Positions 44,729 through 53,593 of a DNA stretch of 64,000 bases are shown here, one piece after another. Position 1 is the first letter of the stretch. Every line of letters begins with the position of its first letter. The position numbers and the translations under genes were made by a program. The notes below the pieces were generated by a model that did not search any database, was not told where the DNA came from, and worked only from the letters and a program-made list of their open reading frames with translations. Source of the stretch: Prosthecobacter sp. (GTDB taxonomy: Bacteria; Verrucomicrobiota; Verrucomicrobiia; Verrucomicrobiales; Verrucomicrobiaceae); contig JAFMIR010000007.1 in assembly GCA_017853885.1 (NCBI GenBank), forward strand, positions 62,001 through 126,000, in the 5' to 3' direction.

Positions 44729-45247
44729 ATGGAACCTCCTAATCCCTACGCCACACCCTCTGCCAATCCGTACGGCTCAAATCCCCTCAGCATGGAAGGT
44801 AGTGTTGCCGCAGAGACCATCGCTCCACTGGCTGGGACCAAGTCTTGGGTGCAGTTCATGTCAGTCATCATGTGGATTATTGCGGCCATTTGCCTGTTTT
44901 ATGCCGTCATCATGATTGCGATGGAGGGTTTTATGTCCCAAGCCCTGATTCAGCAGCAGCCAAACAATCCCTTGTTCAAAGGCCCTTTCATGGCCGTGCT
45001 CGGTGGTTTTTATTTCTTATTGGCTTTTTTCTACATTTATCCCGCCGTCAAGCTCTGGGCCTACGGCAGCCGGATTGGCACCTTGAAAACGACTCTTCGG
45101 GTTCAAGATCTCAATGCGGCCCTGCATGAACAGCGCCGTTTGTGGAAGTTCACGGGTATCATGACCATCGTTTTCATCGTATTGATGATCCTTGGCATCA
45201 TCGCGCTCGTGGCCTTCGCGGGAATGATCGCTGGAGCGCGCGTGTGA
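44729..45247 (+). CDS. DUF5362-like membrane protein
   Basis: This protein of 172 residues starts with an Asn/Pro/Ser-rich cytoplasmic tail (NPYATPSANPYG), then three or four hydrophobic segments (about 40-65, 83-105, 140-168). This arrangement matches DUF5362-type proteins in Bacteroidetes and Verrucomicrobia. The function is unknown. It is divergent from the RDD cassette and is read from its own promoter. Confidence 0.7.
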   Translation: MEPPNPYATPSANPYGSNPLSMEGSVAAETIAPLAGTKSWVQFMSVIMWIIAAICLFYAVIMIAMEGFMSQALIQQQPNNPLFKGPFMAVLGGFYFLLAFFYIYPAVKLWAYGSRIGTLKTTLRVQDLNAALHEQRRLWKFTGIMTIVFIVLMILGIIALVAFAGMIAGARV

Positions 45248-45294
45248 TCTGGAGAAGGTGTGCTGAGGCGACTACTTGAGGACTTTTCTGTGAA

Positions 45295-46521
45295 TTACGG
45301 TTGTGACCAAGTCTTCAGGCCCGTCACTGGCAGCAGCTTGTCCGCCGCCTCCCGCCACGCGGGCGTGCCAGCTTTTTGGAATAAGTTGTAGAGATGCTTC
45401 TTCGAGTATGGATCTGCCACTGAGTGAGGGGCGTTTCGCCAAAGCCCGAGACGCAGGCCGCCCTCGTGAGCGTGATCGACGTGCCGATGGTAGATGAAGG
45501 CATCGATCATGGGCAAGGTGGTGATTTTCTCCCATGCATAGGCGTAGGCTGCGGCTTGGAGTTGCTCGCCATCCGGTTTGAGAAGAGTTTGAAATCCTTG
45601 CTCGCTCAAAATGATGCGGCGGGTTTTCCCTGCGAAGAGCAACTCAGGACGCTCCAGATGCTTTGCAAGCACCTCGAGGTTCTTGAAAGTCACTTTCGTG
45701 GTGTCATCTGCGTGCGTGACGTTTTTGTCTGCCCAAGCACGCGGATTGCCGAGGTCTTCGGGATAGGGGTGCCAAGCAATGTGCCAGTCGAAATCGCCAC
45801 GTTCACGAGCGAGACGGGCAAAGCTGTCGATGAACTCGCGAGCGGGTGCTGCTTCCTGTGAGCTGATGCCGTGGATGCGGACGGACCAGTGATGATCGAA
45901 GGAGAGATACACACGGGCGTTTTGCGAATGCCGACGGATAGCGGTGTGGGCCAAGCGCACAGCTCGCTCGTATTCAGAGGCGGCGTTTTCGATCATGGCG
46001 AATCCCATGTTGTTCCAGCGCCAGTGGGAATTCACTTCGTTGCCAACGATCCAGCCCCAAATGCGGCCGTGCGCGGGATGTGCGCCGCTCCACCGTTCAG
46101 CAATCAAGTTCATGACGGCCGGAAAGAAGGCGTTTGTGGTGTTGGGCGCAGCGACGGTGAACTGGTAGTCTTTGCGATAGCCGGGATGCAGCGTGATGGC
46201 GTCGATGGCAGGATTCTTCGAAGGGTAAGCGATGATGATGAGATAGACGAGGATGCCCTTTTCAGAGAGTGGCTTGATCTGGCGGTCGAGGGATGCGAGG
46301 TAGGAATCGTTCCAGACAAAGTCACCTTGCTCCGGCTTGGATTTCGCTGTGTAGAGCGCGGTGAGGTTGATGTTGATGCCTGCGTGATGGATGCCGAGCT
46401 TCAGCGCATCATCGACCATTTGCACCTGCAGACCTTTTACGTTCGGCGGCTTGGGAAAGGGATCAGTGTTTTGTGCGAGGAGTGTTTGCGCGAAGACAAA
46501 GGCGATGAAAAGATGGCGCAT
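45295..46521 (-). CDS. Secreted DUF5722 protein, glycoside-hydrolase-like fold
   Basis: A signal peptide (MRHLFIAFVFAQTLLA) precedes a body that matches DUF5722, in 408 residues overall; it is a TIM-barrel family seen in Planctomycetes, Verrucomicrobia and Bacteroidetes. VGNEVNSHW (putative acid/base Glu) and LSEQGFQTL (putative nucleophile Glu), with ISFDHHW-like and WHPYPED blocks between, are arranged as in clan GH-A. Activity is not known. The start ATG (46519-46521) overlaps the start of a small rightward gene. It converges with the DUF5362 gene. Confidence 0.82.
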   Translation of the reverse strand: MRHLFIAFVFAQTLLAQNTDPFPKPPNVKGLQVQMVDDALKLGIHHAGININLTALYTAKSKPEQGDFVWNDSYLASLDRQIKPLSEKGILVYLIIIAYPSKNPAIDAITLHPGYRKDYQFTVAAPNTTNAFFPAVMNLIAERWSGAHPAHGRIWGWIVGNEVNSHWRWNNMGFAMIENAASEYERAVRLAHTAIRRHSQNARVYLSFDHHWSVRIHGISSQEAAPAREFIDSFARLARERGDFDWHIAWHPYPEDLGNPRAWADKNVTHADDTTKVTFKNLEVLAKHLERPELLFAGKTRRIILSEQGFQTLLKPDGEQLQAAAYAYAWEKITTLPMIDAFIYHRHVDHAHEGGLRLGLWRNAPHSVADPYSKKHLYNLFQKAGTPAWREAADKLLPVTGLKTWSQP

Positions 46522-46681
46522 GGATGAGACGCCTGCCTATGCCGCCGCGCCTGCCGTGGAGCAAGCCGAAGCTGCCTGCGACCGGTGCGGACATCTTGGA
46601 GCAACGCAGGTCAGTAATGAATGGATCTGCGACAGTTGCTACATCGCGAGCAGTTCCTGTTGCGCAGGTGACGAGGAATGA
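46520..46681 (+). CDS. Small zinc-ribbon-like protein (53 residues)
   Basis: A short protein whose last half has CDRCG, then CDSCY, then SSCCAGDEE; four cysteines in two C-x2-C pairs form a likely zinc ribbon and a further Cys pair follows. Such tiny cysteine-rich proteins are common in Verrucomicrobia but have no known role. Its ATG (46520-46522) overlaps the divergent DUF5722 ATG by two bases. The longer open frame to 46391 would begin inside the DUF5722 gene and is not favoured. A sulfatase gene follows 34 bases later. Confidence 0.6.
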   Translation: MDETPAYAAAPAVEQAEAACDRCGHLGATQVSNEWICDSCYIASSSCCAGDEE

Positions 46682-46715
46682 AAACACCTCGCGCGGCCTT
46701 CGTTAAAGCACGACC

Positions 46716-48515
46716 ATGTTCCGAATCCCTCTCTTTCTTGGTCTCATCACGCTGCTGCATGCGGCTCCACCGAATGTGGTGGTCTTTCTTGCCGATGACT
46801 CGGGTTGGGGTGACTATTCGATCCATGGCAACACGAACCTTCAGACGCCGAACCTCGACAAGTTAGTGAAGTCCGGGGCGAGCTTTGACCGCTTTTTTGT
46901 GTGTCCGGTCTGTGCACCGACGCGGGCGGAGTTCCTGACCGGGCGTTACCATTCCCGAGGCGGAGTGATCAGCGTGTCGGAAGGTCTTGAAAGGCTGAAC
47001 ACGGATGAGAAGACCATCGCGGATAGTTTCAAAGCGGCAGGTTACAAGACTGGTGCCTTTGGTAAATGGCACAACGGCAGCCAGTGGCCCTATCATCCCA
47101 ATGCCCGCGGTTTCGAGGAGTATGTCGGCTACACCAGTGGTCACTGGGGTGAGTATTTTGATCCGCCGCTGGAGGAGAACGGCAAGATGTTCCGTGCCAA
47201 AGGTTTCATCGTGGATGTGCTGGTCGGGCGAGCGGTGGAGTTCATCGAGAAAAACCGCGAAAACCCTTTCTTTTGCTACATCCCGCTGACCACCCCGCAT
47301 TCTCCCTTCAGCGTGCCTGACAAGCACTGGGACAAGTTCAAGGACTCGCCCGTGACGATGCGTGGCGTGGATGGCGAAAAAGAAGACATCCATGTAACCC
47401 GCACGGTTTTAGCGATGATGGACAACATCGACGAAAACGTCGGCCACGTTCTCACTAAGCTCGACGAACTCCAACTCACCGAAAAAACTATCGTGGTCTA
47501 TTTCAGCGACAACGGTCCGAACACGACGCGCTGGAATGGTGGTATGAAGGGCAAGAAGGGGTCTACAGACGAGGGCGGCGTGCGCAGCGTGTGCTGGCTG
47601 CGATGGCCTGGAAAGATCAAAGCAGGCCTAAACATTCCGTATATCGCCGGAGCGATCGACTTGATGCCGACACTGACTGCGCTGGCGGGGGTGGAGCCAG
47701 TGGGGACAAAGCCGCTGGATGGCAAAAGCTTCGACGCCTTGCTGCTGGGACGCGAATGGAAAAGTGGCCAGAGAGAGATTATGAACTTCTTCAATGGTCG
47801 CCTAAGTGTGAGAAGCCAACAATATCGTCTCGATGCTGCTGGCGGCCTCTTTGACATGGTGGCAGATCCAAATCAGACGACGAACATTGCCGCCGAGAAG
47901 CCAGAGGTGGCCGCGAGGCTTTCTGCGGCAGGTTCAAAATGGCATGAGGAGATCTTTGGAAGGCCTTATGTTGTGGCATCGGCCGATGGCAAAAAGAAGC
48001 AGCTTAAAGGCAAGGTGGGAGGAGTTAAGCCTGCCGACAACCGGCCTTATCCCGTCGGCTATATCGAGTTTCCCATCACCATGTTGCCCGCTCGTGATGG
48101 TTTGCCACATGGCGGCGTGAAGCGGAGTTCCAACGCGCCGAATTGCTCCTATTTCGTGAACTGGACCTCAAAGAACGATGCCATGACGTGGGATGTCGAT
48201 GTGCACACCGCAGGCGATTACGAAGTAGTGATCGACTACGCCTGCCCTCAGGCCGATGCCGGCTCAACCATCGAGCTAAGTTTCAGAGACTCGAAAACGT
48301 CCGGCAAAGTCACGCCCGGTTGGTATCCCAGACTTCTAGACGATCAGGATCGTGTCCCACGCGCTGGTGAGAGTTACATGCGCGAATTCAAAACTCTGAG
48401 CCTCGGATCGATGAAGCTGCCAGCAGGCCGTGGCCTGCTCACGCTGAAGGCACTCGATATCCCTGGTCAAACCGTGGCGGAGGTGCGTCGTGTGACGTTG
48501 ACCTTGAAACATTGA
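46716..48515 (+). CDS. Secreted sulfatase (arylsulfatase family)
   Basis: This protein of 599 residues has a signal peptide (MFRIPLFLGLITLLHA), then the sulfatase N-terminus with VVVFLADDSGWGD (metal Asp pair). The formylglycine site is CAPTR (66-70) in CPVCAPTRAEFLTGRY, a variant of C-x-P-S-R common in Planctomycetes and Verrucomicrobia. GKWH, TPHSPF and YFSDNGPN supply further metal and active-site residues. It removes sulfate from polysaccharide or aryl substrates in the periplasm. The C-terminal 150 residues add a beta-sandwich, perhaps carbohydrate binding (DVDVHTAGDYEVVIDY). The PhoD-like gene follows 25 bases later. Confidence 0.92.
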   Translation: MFRIPLFLGLITLLHAAPPNVVVFLADDSGWGDYSIHGNTNLQTPNLDKLVKSGASFDRFFVCPVCAPTRAEFLTGRYHSRGGVISVSEGLERLNTDEKTIADSFKAAGYKTGAFGKWHNGSQWPYHPNARGFEEYVGYTSGHWGEYFDPPLEENGKMFRAKGFIVDVLVGRAVEFIEKNRENPFFCYIPLTTPHSPFSVPDKHWDKFKDSPVTMRGVDGEKEDIHVTRTVLAMMDNIDENVGHVLTKLDELQLTEKTIVVYFSDNGPNTTRWNGGMKGKKGSTDEGGVRSVCWLRWPGKIKAGLNIPYIAGAIDLMPTLTALAGVEPVGTKPLDGKSFDALLLGREWKSGQREIMNFFNGRLSVRSQQYRLDAAGGLFDMVADPNQTTNIAAEKPEVAARLSAAGSKWHEEIFGRPYVVASADGKKKQLKGKVGGVKPADNRPYPVGYIEFPITMLPARDGLPHGGVKRSSNAPNCSYFVNWTSKNDAMTWDVDVHTAGDYEVVIDYACPQADAGSTIELSFRDSKTSGKVTPGWYPRLLDDQDRVPRAGESYMREFKTLSLGSMKLPAGRGLLTLKALDIPGQTVAEVRRVTLTLKH

Positions 48516-48540
48516 GCCGAATCAAGACTTCGTTGAACTG

Positions 48541-49548
48541 ATGAAGACCACCCGTCGCCGCCTTCTCGCCGGACTTCCGGCTTTCAGTTGGATCCACGCT
48601 CAGGCTGAGGAATCAAAACCACTCGAACACATCGTCTTTGGTTCCTGCCTCGATACGCATGAGCATCCCATGCTCGACCGAACGCTTTTGCTGCCGCGTG
48701 ATCTATTCATCTTCATGGGAGATAACGTGTATGCCGATCAAGGCGGCATTCCCCTGATGCGGGAGAAGTATGCGCGGCTCAAAAACAGCCGCTTCTTTCG
48801 TGGATTGGTCAACAAGCCTATTCTGGCCACTTGGGACGATCACGACTTTGGTTTGAATGACGGTGGCAGCGATTATTCGCAGAAAAAGGAGGCGCAGGTC
48901 GAGTTTTGGAACTGGCTCGATGAGCCGATGGATTCACCGCGTCGCAAACAAGAAGGCGTTTATCATGCGCAGAATTTCGGGCCGTCTGGGAAGCGTGTGC
49001 AGATCATCCTGCTCGACACCCGCTACTTTCGTAGCCCGCTGAAGAAAGTGTCAAAGGACAAAGCCATGCTTGGTGGCACTTCGGTGCCCACGGACGATGA
49101 AATGACCACCCTTCTCGGCGCGACGCAGTGGGCGTGGCTCGAGAAAGTGCTCCGGGAGCCTGCCGAAATAAAAATCGTTGTCTCCAGCATTCAATTCGCT
49201 CCCGAAGCGCATGGCGGTGAATGCTGGGCCAATTTCCCCCACGAGCAAAAACGCCTGCTTTCCCTCCTCAAAGGCCACAAAGCCCTCATTTTGAGCGGAG
49301 ACCGTCATTGGTGCGAGTTTTCAAACAATGGCGTGCTCGACTTCACCTCCAGTTCGATGACGCAAAGGCATCCTCGTGGCACGCCAACGCCTAACGTGCG
49401 TCGCATTGTGCCGAAGACCTATCATCTGCCTAACGTGGGGCTTTTAAAAATCGACTGGAATGCGCAGGCCATTACCGCTCAAATCTTTGGCGAAGCTCCC
49501 GAAGCTCAGATCGAGCTCAGTTTGCGGTTTGGCGACCTCCTCGTTTGA
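48541..49548 (+). CDS. PhoD-like alkaline phosphatase/phosphodiesterase
   Basis: This 335-residue exported protein has a twin-Arg-like start (MKTTRRRLLAGLPAFSWIHA). PhoD metallophosphatase motifs are FGSCLDTHEHP, FIFMGDNVYADQGG, ILATWDDHDFGLNDG, and LILSGDRHWCEF (metal His/Asp). LDTRYFRSPL also fits. The enzyme hydrolyses phosphate mono- or diesters outside the cytoplasm. It follows the sulfatase closely (25 bases), so the two are likely co-expressed, fitting release of sulfate and phosphate from extracellular material. Confidence 0.9.
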   Translation: MKTTRRRLLAGLPAFSWIHAQAEESKPLEHIVFGSCLDTHEHPMLDRTLLLPRDLFIFMGDNVYADQGGIPLMREKYARLKNSRFFRGLVNKPILATWDDHDFGLNDGGSDYSQKKEAQVEFWNWLDEPMDSPRRKQEGVYHAQNFGPSGKRVQIILLDTRYFRSPLKKVSKDKAMLGGTSVPTDDEMTTLLGATQWAWLEKVLREPAEIKIVVSSIQFAPEAHGGECWANFPHEQKRLLSLLKGHKALILSGDRHWCEFSNNGVLDFTSSSMTQRHPRGTPTPNVRRIVPKTYHLPNVGLLKIDWNAQAITAQIFGEAPEAQIELSLRFGDLLV

Positions 49549-49580
49549 TTCGTCATTCGACATTCCACATTCGTCATCCA
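49547..49580 (+). repeat. Short ATTCGTCATTC/ATTCGACATTC repeats
   Basis: Copies of ATTCGTCATTC, ATTCGACATTC and ACATTCGTCAT overlap between the PhoD-like stop and the pssA start. The same unit occurs at about 28316-28348. The stretch is only three to four units long. Confidence 0.4.
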
Positions 49581-49591
49581 TCTTCCGGCCC

Positions 49592-50473
49592 ATGGCGAAA
49601 GATCTCGAACCTCGCATACCAGTCCTGCCCACGCTTATGACGGCGGGGAATATCCTTTGCGGCTTCATCGCCATTCTACAAATCTTTGATGGACGCCATC
49701 TCGACGAGAATCTGCATTATCACTACGCCATCCTGCTGATTCTAGTGGCCTGCTTGTTTGATGCATTGGATGGTCGTGTAGCGAGGATGAGCGGCAGCGA
49801 GAGTCCTTTCGGACGTGAGTTGGACTCGCTGGCGGACATTGTGAGCTTTGGTATGGCCCCGGCACTGCTGGTGCATGACATCGTTTTGAAGGAATTGGAC
49901 ACGCCCAAGGGCATTGGCCTGCTCATCTCATGCGTCTATCTTGTTTGCGGAGCCATGCGTCTTGCTCGCTTCAACTGCTTGGCGGCGGCGGATGTGAAGT
50001 GCAGCAGCAAAAGCTTCCGTGGTTGCCCCATCCCAGCCGCTGCGGGAGTAATCTCATCCCTGACCCTGCTGCTGCTGTGGTTTGACAGCAACGAGCGTGA
50101 GATTGGCAATTGGAAGTACGCTCTTGCCGGACTTATGGTACTGCTGAGCTACCTGATGGTGAGCAGTCTGGAGTACCCCAGCTTCAAGGCGGTCAATTGG
50201 CGCACGAAGCGTTCGTTTCATTGGGTGTTGATGAGCATTTTCATCATCGCCTTCACGGTGATGAATTGGCAGTGGATGCCTTCGGTCATTTTTGTCAGCT
50301 ATCTGCTCTACGGTCTCGCTCGTCCTTGGGTGAGCCGCAAGTGGCGGCAGGAGATTGAGATCGAGCCAGAGCTACCGGACACGGATAACATTGATGAAAA
50401 TGCCGCTCTTTCGGGCAGCGAGGACGAACTGGATGCCACGCGTTTGATGGATGTGGGGCGGGGTCGTGTGTGA
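49592..50473 (+). CDS. pssA: CDP-diacylglycerol-serine O-phosphatidyltransferase
   Basis: PssA makes phosphatidylserine from CDP-diacylglycerol and serine in the membrane, on the way to phosphatidylethanolamine. The CDP-alcohol phosphotransferase signature is complete: DALDGRVARMSGSESPFGRELDSLAD fits D-G-x2-A-R-x8-G-x3-D-x3-D (about residues 50-75). RFNCLAAADVKCSSKSFRGCPIPAAAG is the subfamily block. The 293 residues have about eight hydrophobic segments and an acidic tail. The ATG at 49592 opens MAKDLEPRIPVLPTLMTAGN; no decarboxylase gene is adjacent. Confidence 0.92.
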   Translation: MAKDLEPRIPVLPTLMTAGNILCGFIAILQIFDGRHLDENLHYHYAILLILVACLFDALDGRVARMSGSESPFGRELDSLADIVSFGMAPALLVHDIVLKELDTPKGIGLLISCVYLVCGAMRLARFNCLAAADVKCSSKSFRGCPIPAAAGVISSLTLLLLWFDSNEREIGNWKYALAGLMVLLSYLMVSSLEYPSFKAVNWRTKRSFHWVLMSIFIIAFTVMNWQWMPSVIFVSYLLYGLARPWVSRKWRQEIEIEPELPDTDNIDENAALSGSEDELDATRLMDVGRGRV

Positions 50474-50526
50474 TTCTGATGAAATTCACTTCACAGTTTC
50501 GTCGCTTGCGTTAAACGAGGGCAGAC

Positions 50527-51750
50527 ATGGCCGATTTTTACCAGCACGCCCGCGTTCCAACGTTGCATCACCTAGCGCATGCAGACGCAGCGCTTCGTGA
50601 GGAGGAGTTGCGTGAATGGAGCGTGCAAAAACCTGTGATCCTGCTGCTGCCCGCCTTGTATGCCGAATGCGAACGCCCAGCGCTGCCCCTGATTCTCGAG
50701 CGTGCTGCCGACCTGCCGTATGTGAGCGAGATTATCCTGAGCATGAATGGCATGGATGCCTCGCAGCATGAACTGGCGTTGGAGCTCTGCCGCCGCACAC
50801 TTCGCGGAAAACCGGCCCGGATCATCTGGAATGACAGTCCGGAAATGAGCCATGTCTTTGAGCTCATGGAGCAGGCGGATCTCCCCGGTTATCTTGCCGG
50901 AAAAGGCACCAATATCTGGATGGGAGTTCTCGAACTGCATTCGCGTGGCTTTGATGGAATCGTTGCAAGCCATGATACCGATATTCTGAACTACAGCCGT
51001 GACATGATCTGGCGCCTTTGCTACCCGCTGATGCATCCGCGCATGGGCTATCGCTTCGCCAAAGGTTACTACAGTCGAGTGGCAGAGCGTTTGTATGGCA
51101 GGGTCACGCGCCTGCTCATCTTTCCTTTGATACAGGCCTGCCGGGATGTGTTGGGTTCGAAGCCGTTGCTGGAGCATTTGGAGAGTTTCCGTTACCCGCT
51201 GAGTGGAGAGTTTGCCGCCGACATGTCGGCCATCAATAGCTTTTCGCTGCCCGGAGGATGGGGGCTTGAGATTGCCACCATGTGTGAAACGCATCACAAG
51301 ATGCCGGTCAGCGAAGTTTGCCAAGTGGACCTAGGTTTCCATTTTGAGCACCGTCACCGTAGTCTGAATCCTAGCAAGGCAGGGCTGCGCGAGCCCGGGC
51401 TTGTCACTGCTGCTGCGGATGTGGCTCGGTGTCTTGCTTGGCAGGTGCTTAGAGACTGTGAGCCCAAGAGTGTCGAAGAGATGCTGCGGGTGATCGTTGC
51501 CCGCTACCACATCCGTGCGACTGAATGGCTCGCTCGCTTTGAACATGTGGCGCTGCTGAACGGTTTGGAGCATGATCCGGCAGAGGAAACATCTGCGGTG
51601 AATGCCTTTGGCCATGCCTTGGAGCAACTGCTTAAGACTGCGGCAGTGGAAGGACTGCGCGTGCCTGCCATGCGGCCGCCTGTGCGCAGCGTGCTTCAGC
51701 GCATCCCGGAAGTCGGAAAACGGATCGAAGCCGCCACGACGATCGTGTGA
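50527..51750 (+). CDS. GT81-like glycosyltransferase (glucosyl-phosphoglycerate synthase type)
   Basis: This 407-residue GT-A enzyme resembles GpgS/mannosylglycerate-type transferases that make glucosylglycerate, a solute and polysaccharide primer. [21 protein letters not shown], then SHDTD (148-152, D-x-D site) and [21 protein letters not shown], and [13 protein letters not shown] fit the family. It follows pssA by 53 bases. Partner genes for phosphatase or polymer synthesis are not adjacent; its substrate is inferred from family only. Confidence 0.8.
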   Translation: MADFYQHARVPTLHHLAHADAALREEELREWSVQKPVILLLPALYAECERPALPLILERAADLPYVSEIILSMNGMDASQHELALELCRRTLRGKPARIIWNDSPEMSHVFELMEQADLPGYLAGKGTNIWMGVLELHSRGFDGIVASHDTDILNYSRDMIWRLCYPLMHPRMGYRFAKGYYSRVAERLYGRVTRLLIFPLIQACRDVLGSKPLLEHLESFRYPLSGEFAADMSAINSFSLPGGWGLEIATMCETHHKMPVSEVCQVDLGFHFEHRHRSLNPSKAGLREPGLVTAAADVARCLAWQVLRDCEPKSVEEMLRVIVARYHIRATEWLARFEHVALLNGLEHDPAEETSAVNAFGHALEQLLKTAAVEGLRVPAMRPPVRSVLQRIPEVGKRIEAATTIV

Positions 51751-51808
51751 GCATGGTTTATCGACTCGTTGCAAGGCATGGGAGCTTGATGCCGTTCGTT
51801 CAACACTC

Positions 51809-52675
51809 ATGAACCGATTCTTTTTCGCCTCACTCTTTCTTTTTACCGTTCCGGTCTTGGCCGCTCCCCAAGATGATCAATATACCCTTGGCCCGGATTC
51901 GCAGATCCAAAAGAGCGTGCCTCAGGGCAAGGTGATCCAGATGCCCGCTTGGACGAACTCGAAAATCTACCCTGGCACAACGCGTGATTGGTGGATCTAC
52001 GTGCCCGCCCAATACAAGGCCGAGCAACCCGCGAATGTGATGGTGTTCTGTGACGGTGGCGGCTTCGTAAAGCTGGATGGCCCGTTCCGAGTTCCTGTGG
52101 TTTTCGACAACCTGATCGCCAAAGGCCAGATGCCAGTGACGATTGGCATTTTCATCAACCCCGGCGCATTTCCGACTTCCAATCCGAAGGATAAGCCGCG
52201 CAGCAACCGCAGCTTCGAGTATGACTCACTAGGTGATCTGCATGCGCGTTTTTTGATTGAGGAAATTTTTCCGGAGGTGGCGAAGAGCTATAAAATTACC
52301 TCCGACCCGGAAGGCCGTGCGATCTGCGGGAATAGCAGTGGTGGCATTTGTGCCTTTACGGTCGCATGGGAACGTCCAGATGCCTTCCGCAGGGTCGTGA
52401 GTCACATCGGCAGCTTCACGAATATTCGCGGTGGGCATGTTTATCCCGCCTTAATCCGGAAAGCGGAAAAAAAGCCACTTAAAGTTTTTCTTCAAGAGGG
52501 CAGCAACGATCTCGATAACCAGTTTGGCAACTGGCCGCTGGCCAACCAGGACATGGCTGCCGCGTTGAAGTTTGCTGGCTATGACTACCAGTTTGTCATG
52601 GGGGAAGGCACCCACAATGTCAAACACGGCGGTGCCTTGTTGCCGGAAACGCTTCGCTGGCTGTGGAAAAAGTAA
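51809..52675 (+). CDS. Secreted alpha/beta-hydrolase esterase
   Basis: This protein of 288 residues has a signal peptide ([19 protein letters not shown]). The putative nucleophile is Ser176 in [11 protein letters not shown] (G-x-S-x-G), with Asp in EGSNDLD and His in [11 protein letters not shown] completing the triad. The family is the enterochelin-esterase/feruloyl-esterase type with a beta-sheet lead ([13 protein letters not shown]). It likely hydrolyses esters on plant or algal polymers. The ATG at 51809 follows a weakly protein-like upstream frame that overlaps the glycosyltransferase. An SMP-30-like gene follows 40 bases later; the pair commonly appears together. Confidence 0.87.
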   Translation: MNRFFFASLFLFTVPVLAAPQDDQYTLGPDSQIQKSVPQGKVIQMPAWTNSKIYPGTTRDWWIYVPAQYKAEQPANVMVFCDGGGFVKLDGPFRVPVVFDNLIAKGQMPVTIGIFINPGAFPTSNPKDKPRSNRSFEYDSLGDLHARFLIEEIFPEVAKSYKITSDPEGRAICGNSSGGICAFTVAWERPDAFRRVVSHIGSFTNIRGGHVYPALIRKAEKKPLKVFLQEGSNDLDNQFGNWPLANQDMAAALKFAGYDYQFVMGEGTHNVKHGGALLPETLRWLWKK

Positions 52676-52715
52676 TCGCTGTCGCTGACCTGTTCACATT
52701 TGAATCCCTCTCTGC

Positions 52716-53591
52716 ATGAAACACACGCTTTTTGCTTTTGCCCTGATCACAGGCATCCTCGCTGCCCAAGATACGTCGCTACATGAATACCTCAGCGATG
52801 ATCAGCCATGGAAGGAGGTTGCCGGTGGGTTTGCGTTCACGGACGGGCTTTGCTGCGATGCGGAAGGTCATTTGTTCTTCACCGATGTGAAGGCAGGGAA
52901 GGGAATTTACAAACTCAACACTGCAACGGGACAAACGGAGCTTTTCCTCGATGGTTTGCCAGGTATCAGCGGGCTGCAAATCGGGCCTGATGGCCGCTTT
53001 TATGCCTGTCACAATAAGGAGCAGCGCATCATTGCCATCACCATGAAAGGTGAGGTGGAGGTGCTTCTCACCGGCGTGAAATGCAATGATCTTGTCGTGA
53101 GCAAAGCGGGCCATGTTTATTTTACCGAGACGCCGACGCTGAGTGTGCATCTCATCACCCAGAACAAGAAGCACCTCATTGTCGACGAGGGACATGTGCA
53201 GAAGCCGAACGGCATCACGCTGTCTCCAGACGAGCGCACGCTGGTCGTTTCCGAGCATGGTGGTAAGCATGTCTGGGCATGGCGAATCGAAGACGATGGC
53301 ACGTTGAGCGCAGGGGCACCTTATATGACCCTTTGGCTGCCGGTGGGTAAGGAAACCGCCAGCGGCGATGGAGCCACGACGGAGTCGAAAGGTCGCTTTT
53401 TTGTCACAAGCGAGCTCGGTGTTCAGATCTTTGATCCTGCGGGTCGGCTAGCTGGCATCATTGCTAAGCCCACGCGGCAATCGAAAGTGGTCAGCGTTGA
53501 GTTTGCCGGAAAGGACCATTCCACGCTGTTTGTTGCTGCAGGTGAAAAGATTTTCGCGCGACAGCTCAAGGTCACCGGCTACTTTCGCTAA
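52716..53591 (+). CDS. Secreted SMP-30/gluconolactonase-like protein
   Basis: This 291-residue protein has a signal peptide (MKHTLFAFALITGILAA). Six-bladed propeller motifs follow: FTDGLCCDAEGHLFFTDV, GLPGISGLQIGPDGRFYACHN, CNDLVVSKAGHVYFTET, KPNGITLSPDERTLVVSEH. The Glu/Asn/Asp residues that hold the metal in SMP-30 enzymes fit at TDGL, NDLV and PNGI. The reaction is lactone hydrolysis in relatives; the precise substrate is unknown. It lies between the esterase and the YdcF gene, whose GTG start follows by 2 bases. Confidence 0.85.
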   Translation: MKHTLFAFALITGILAAQDTSLHEYLSDDQPWKEVAGGFAFTDGLCCDAEGHLFFTDVKAGKGIYKLNTATGQTELFLDGLPGISGLQIGPDGRFYACHNKEQRIIAITMKGEVEVLLTGVKCNDLVVSKAGHVYFTETPTLSVHLITQNKKHLIVDEGHVQKPNGITLSPDERTLVVSEHGGKHVWAWRIEDDGTLSAGAPYMTLWLPVGKETASGDGATTESKGRFFVTSELGVQIFDPAGRLAGIIAKPTRQSKVVSVEFAGKDHSTLFVAAGEKIFARQLKVTGYFR

Positions 53592-53593
53592 GC

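Noticed and set aside
49555..49580. CRISPR-like repeat in the ATTCGTCATTC stretch
   Set aside because: The units are 10-11 bases, overlapping and without spacers.
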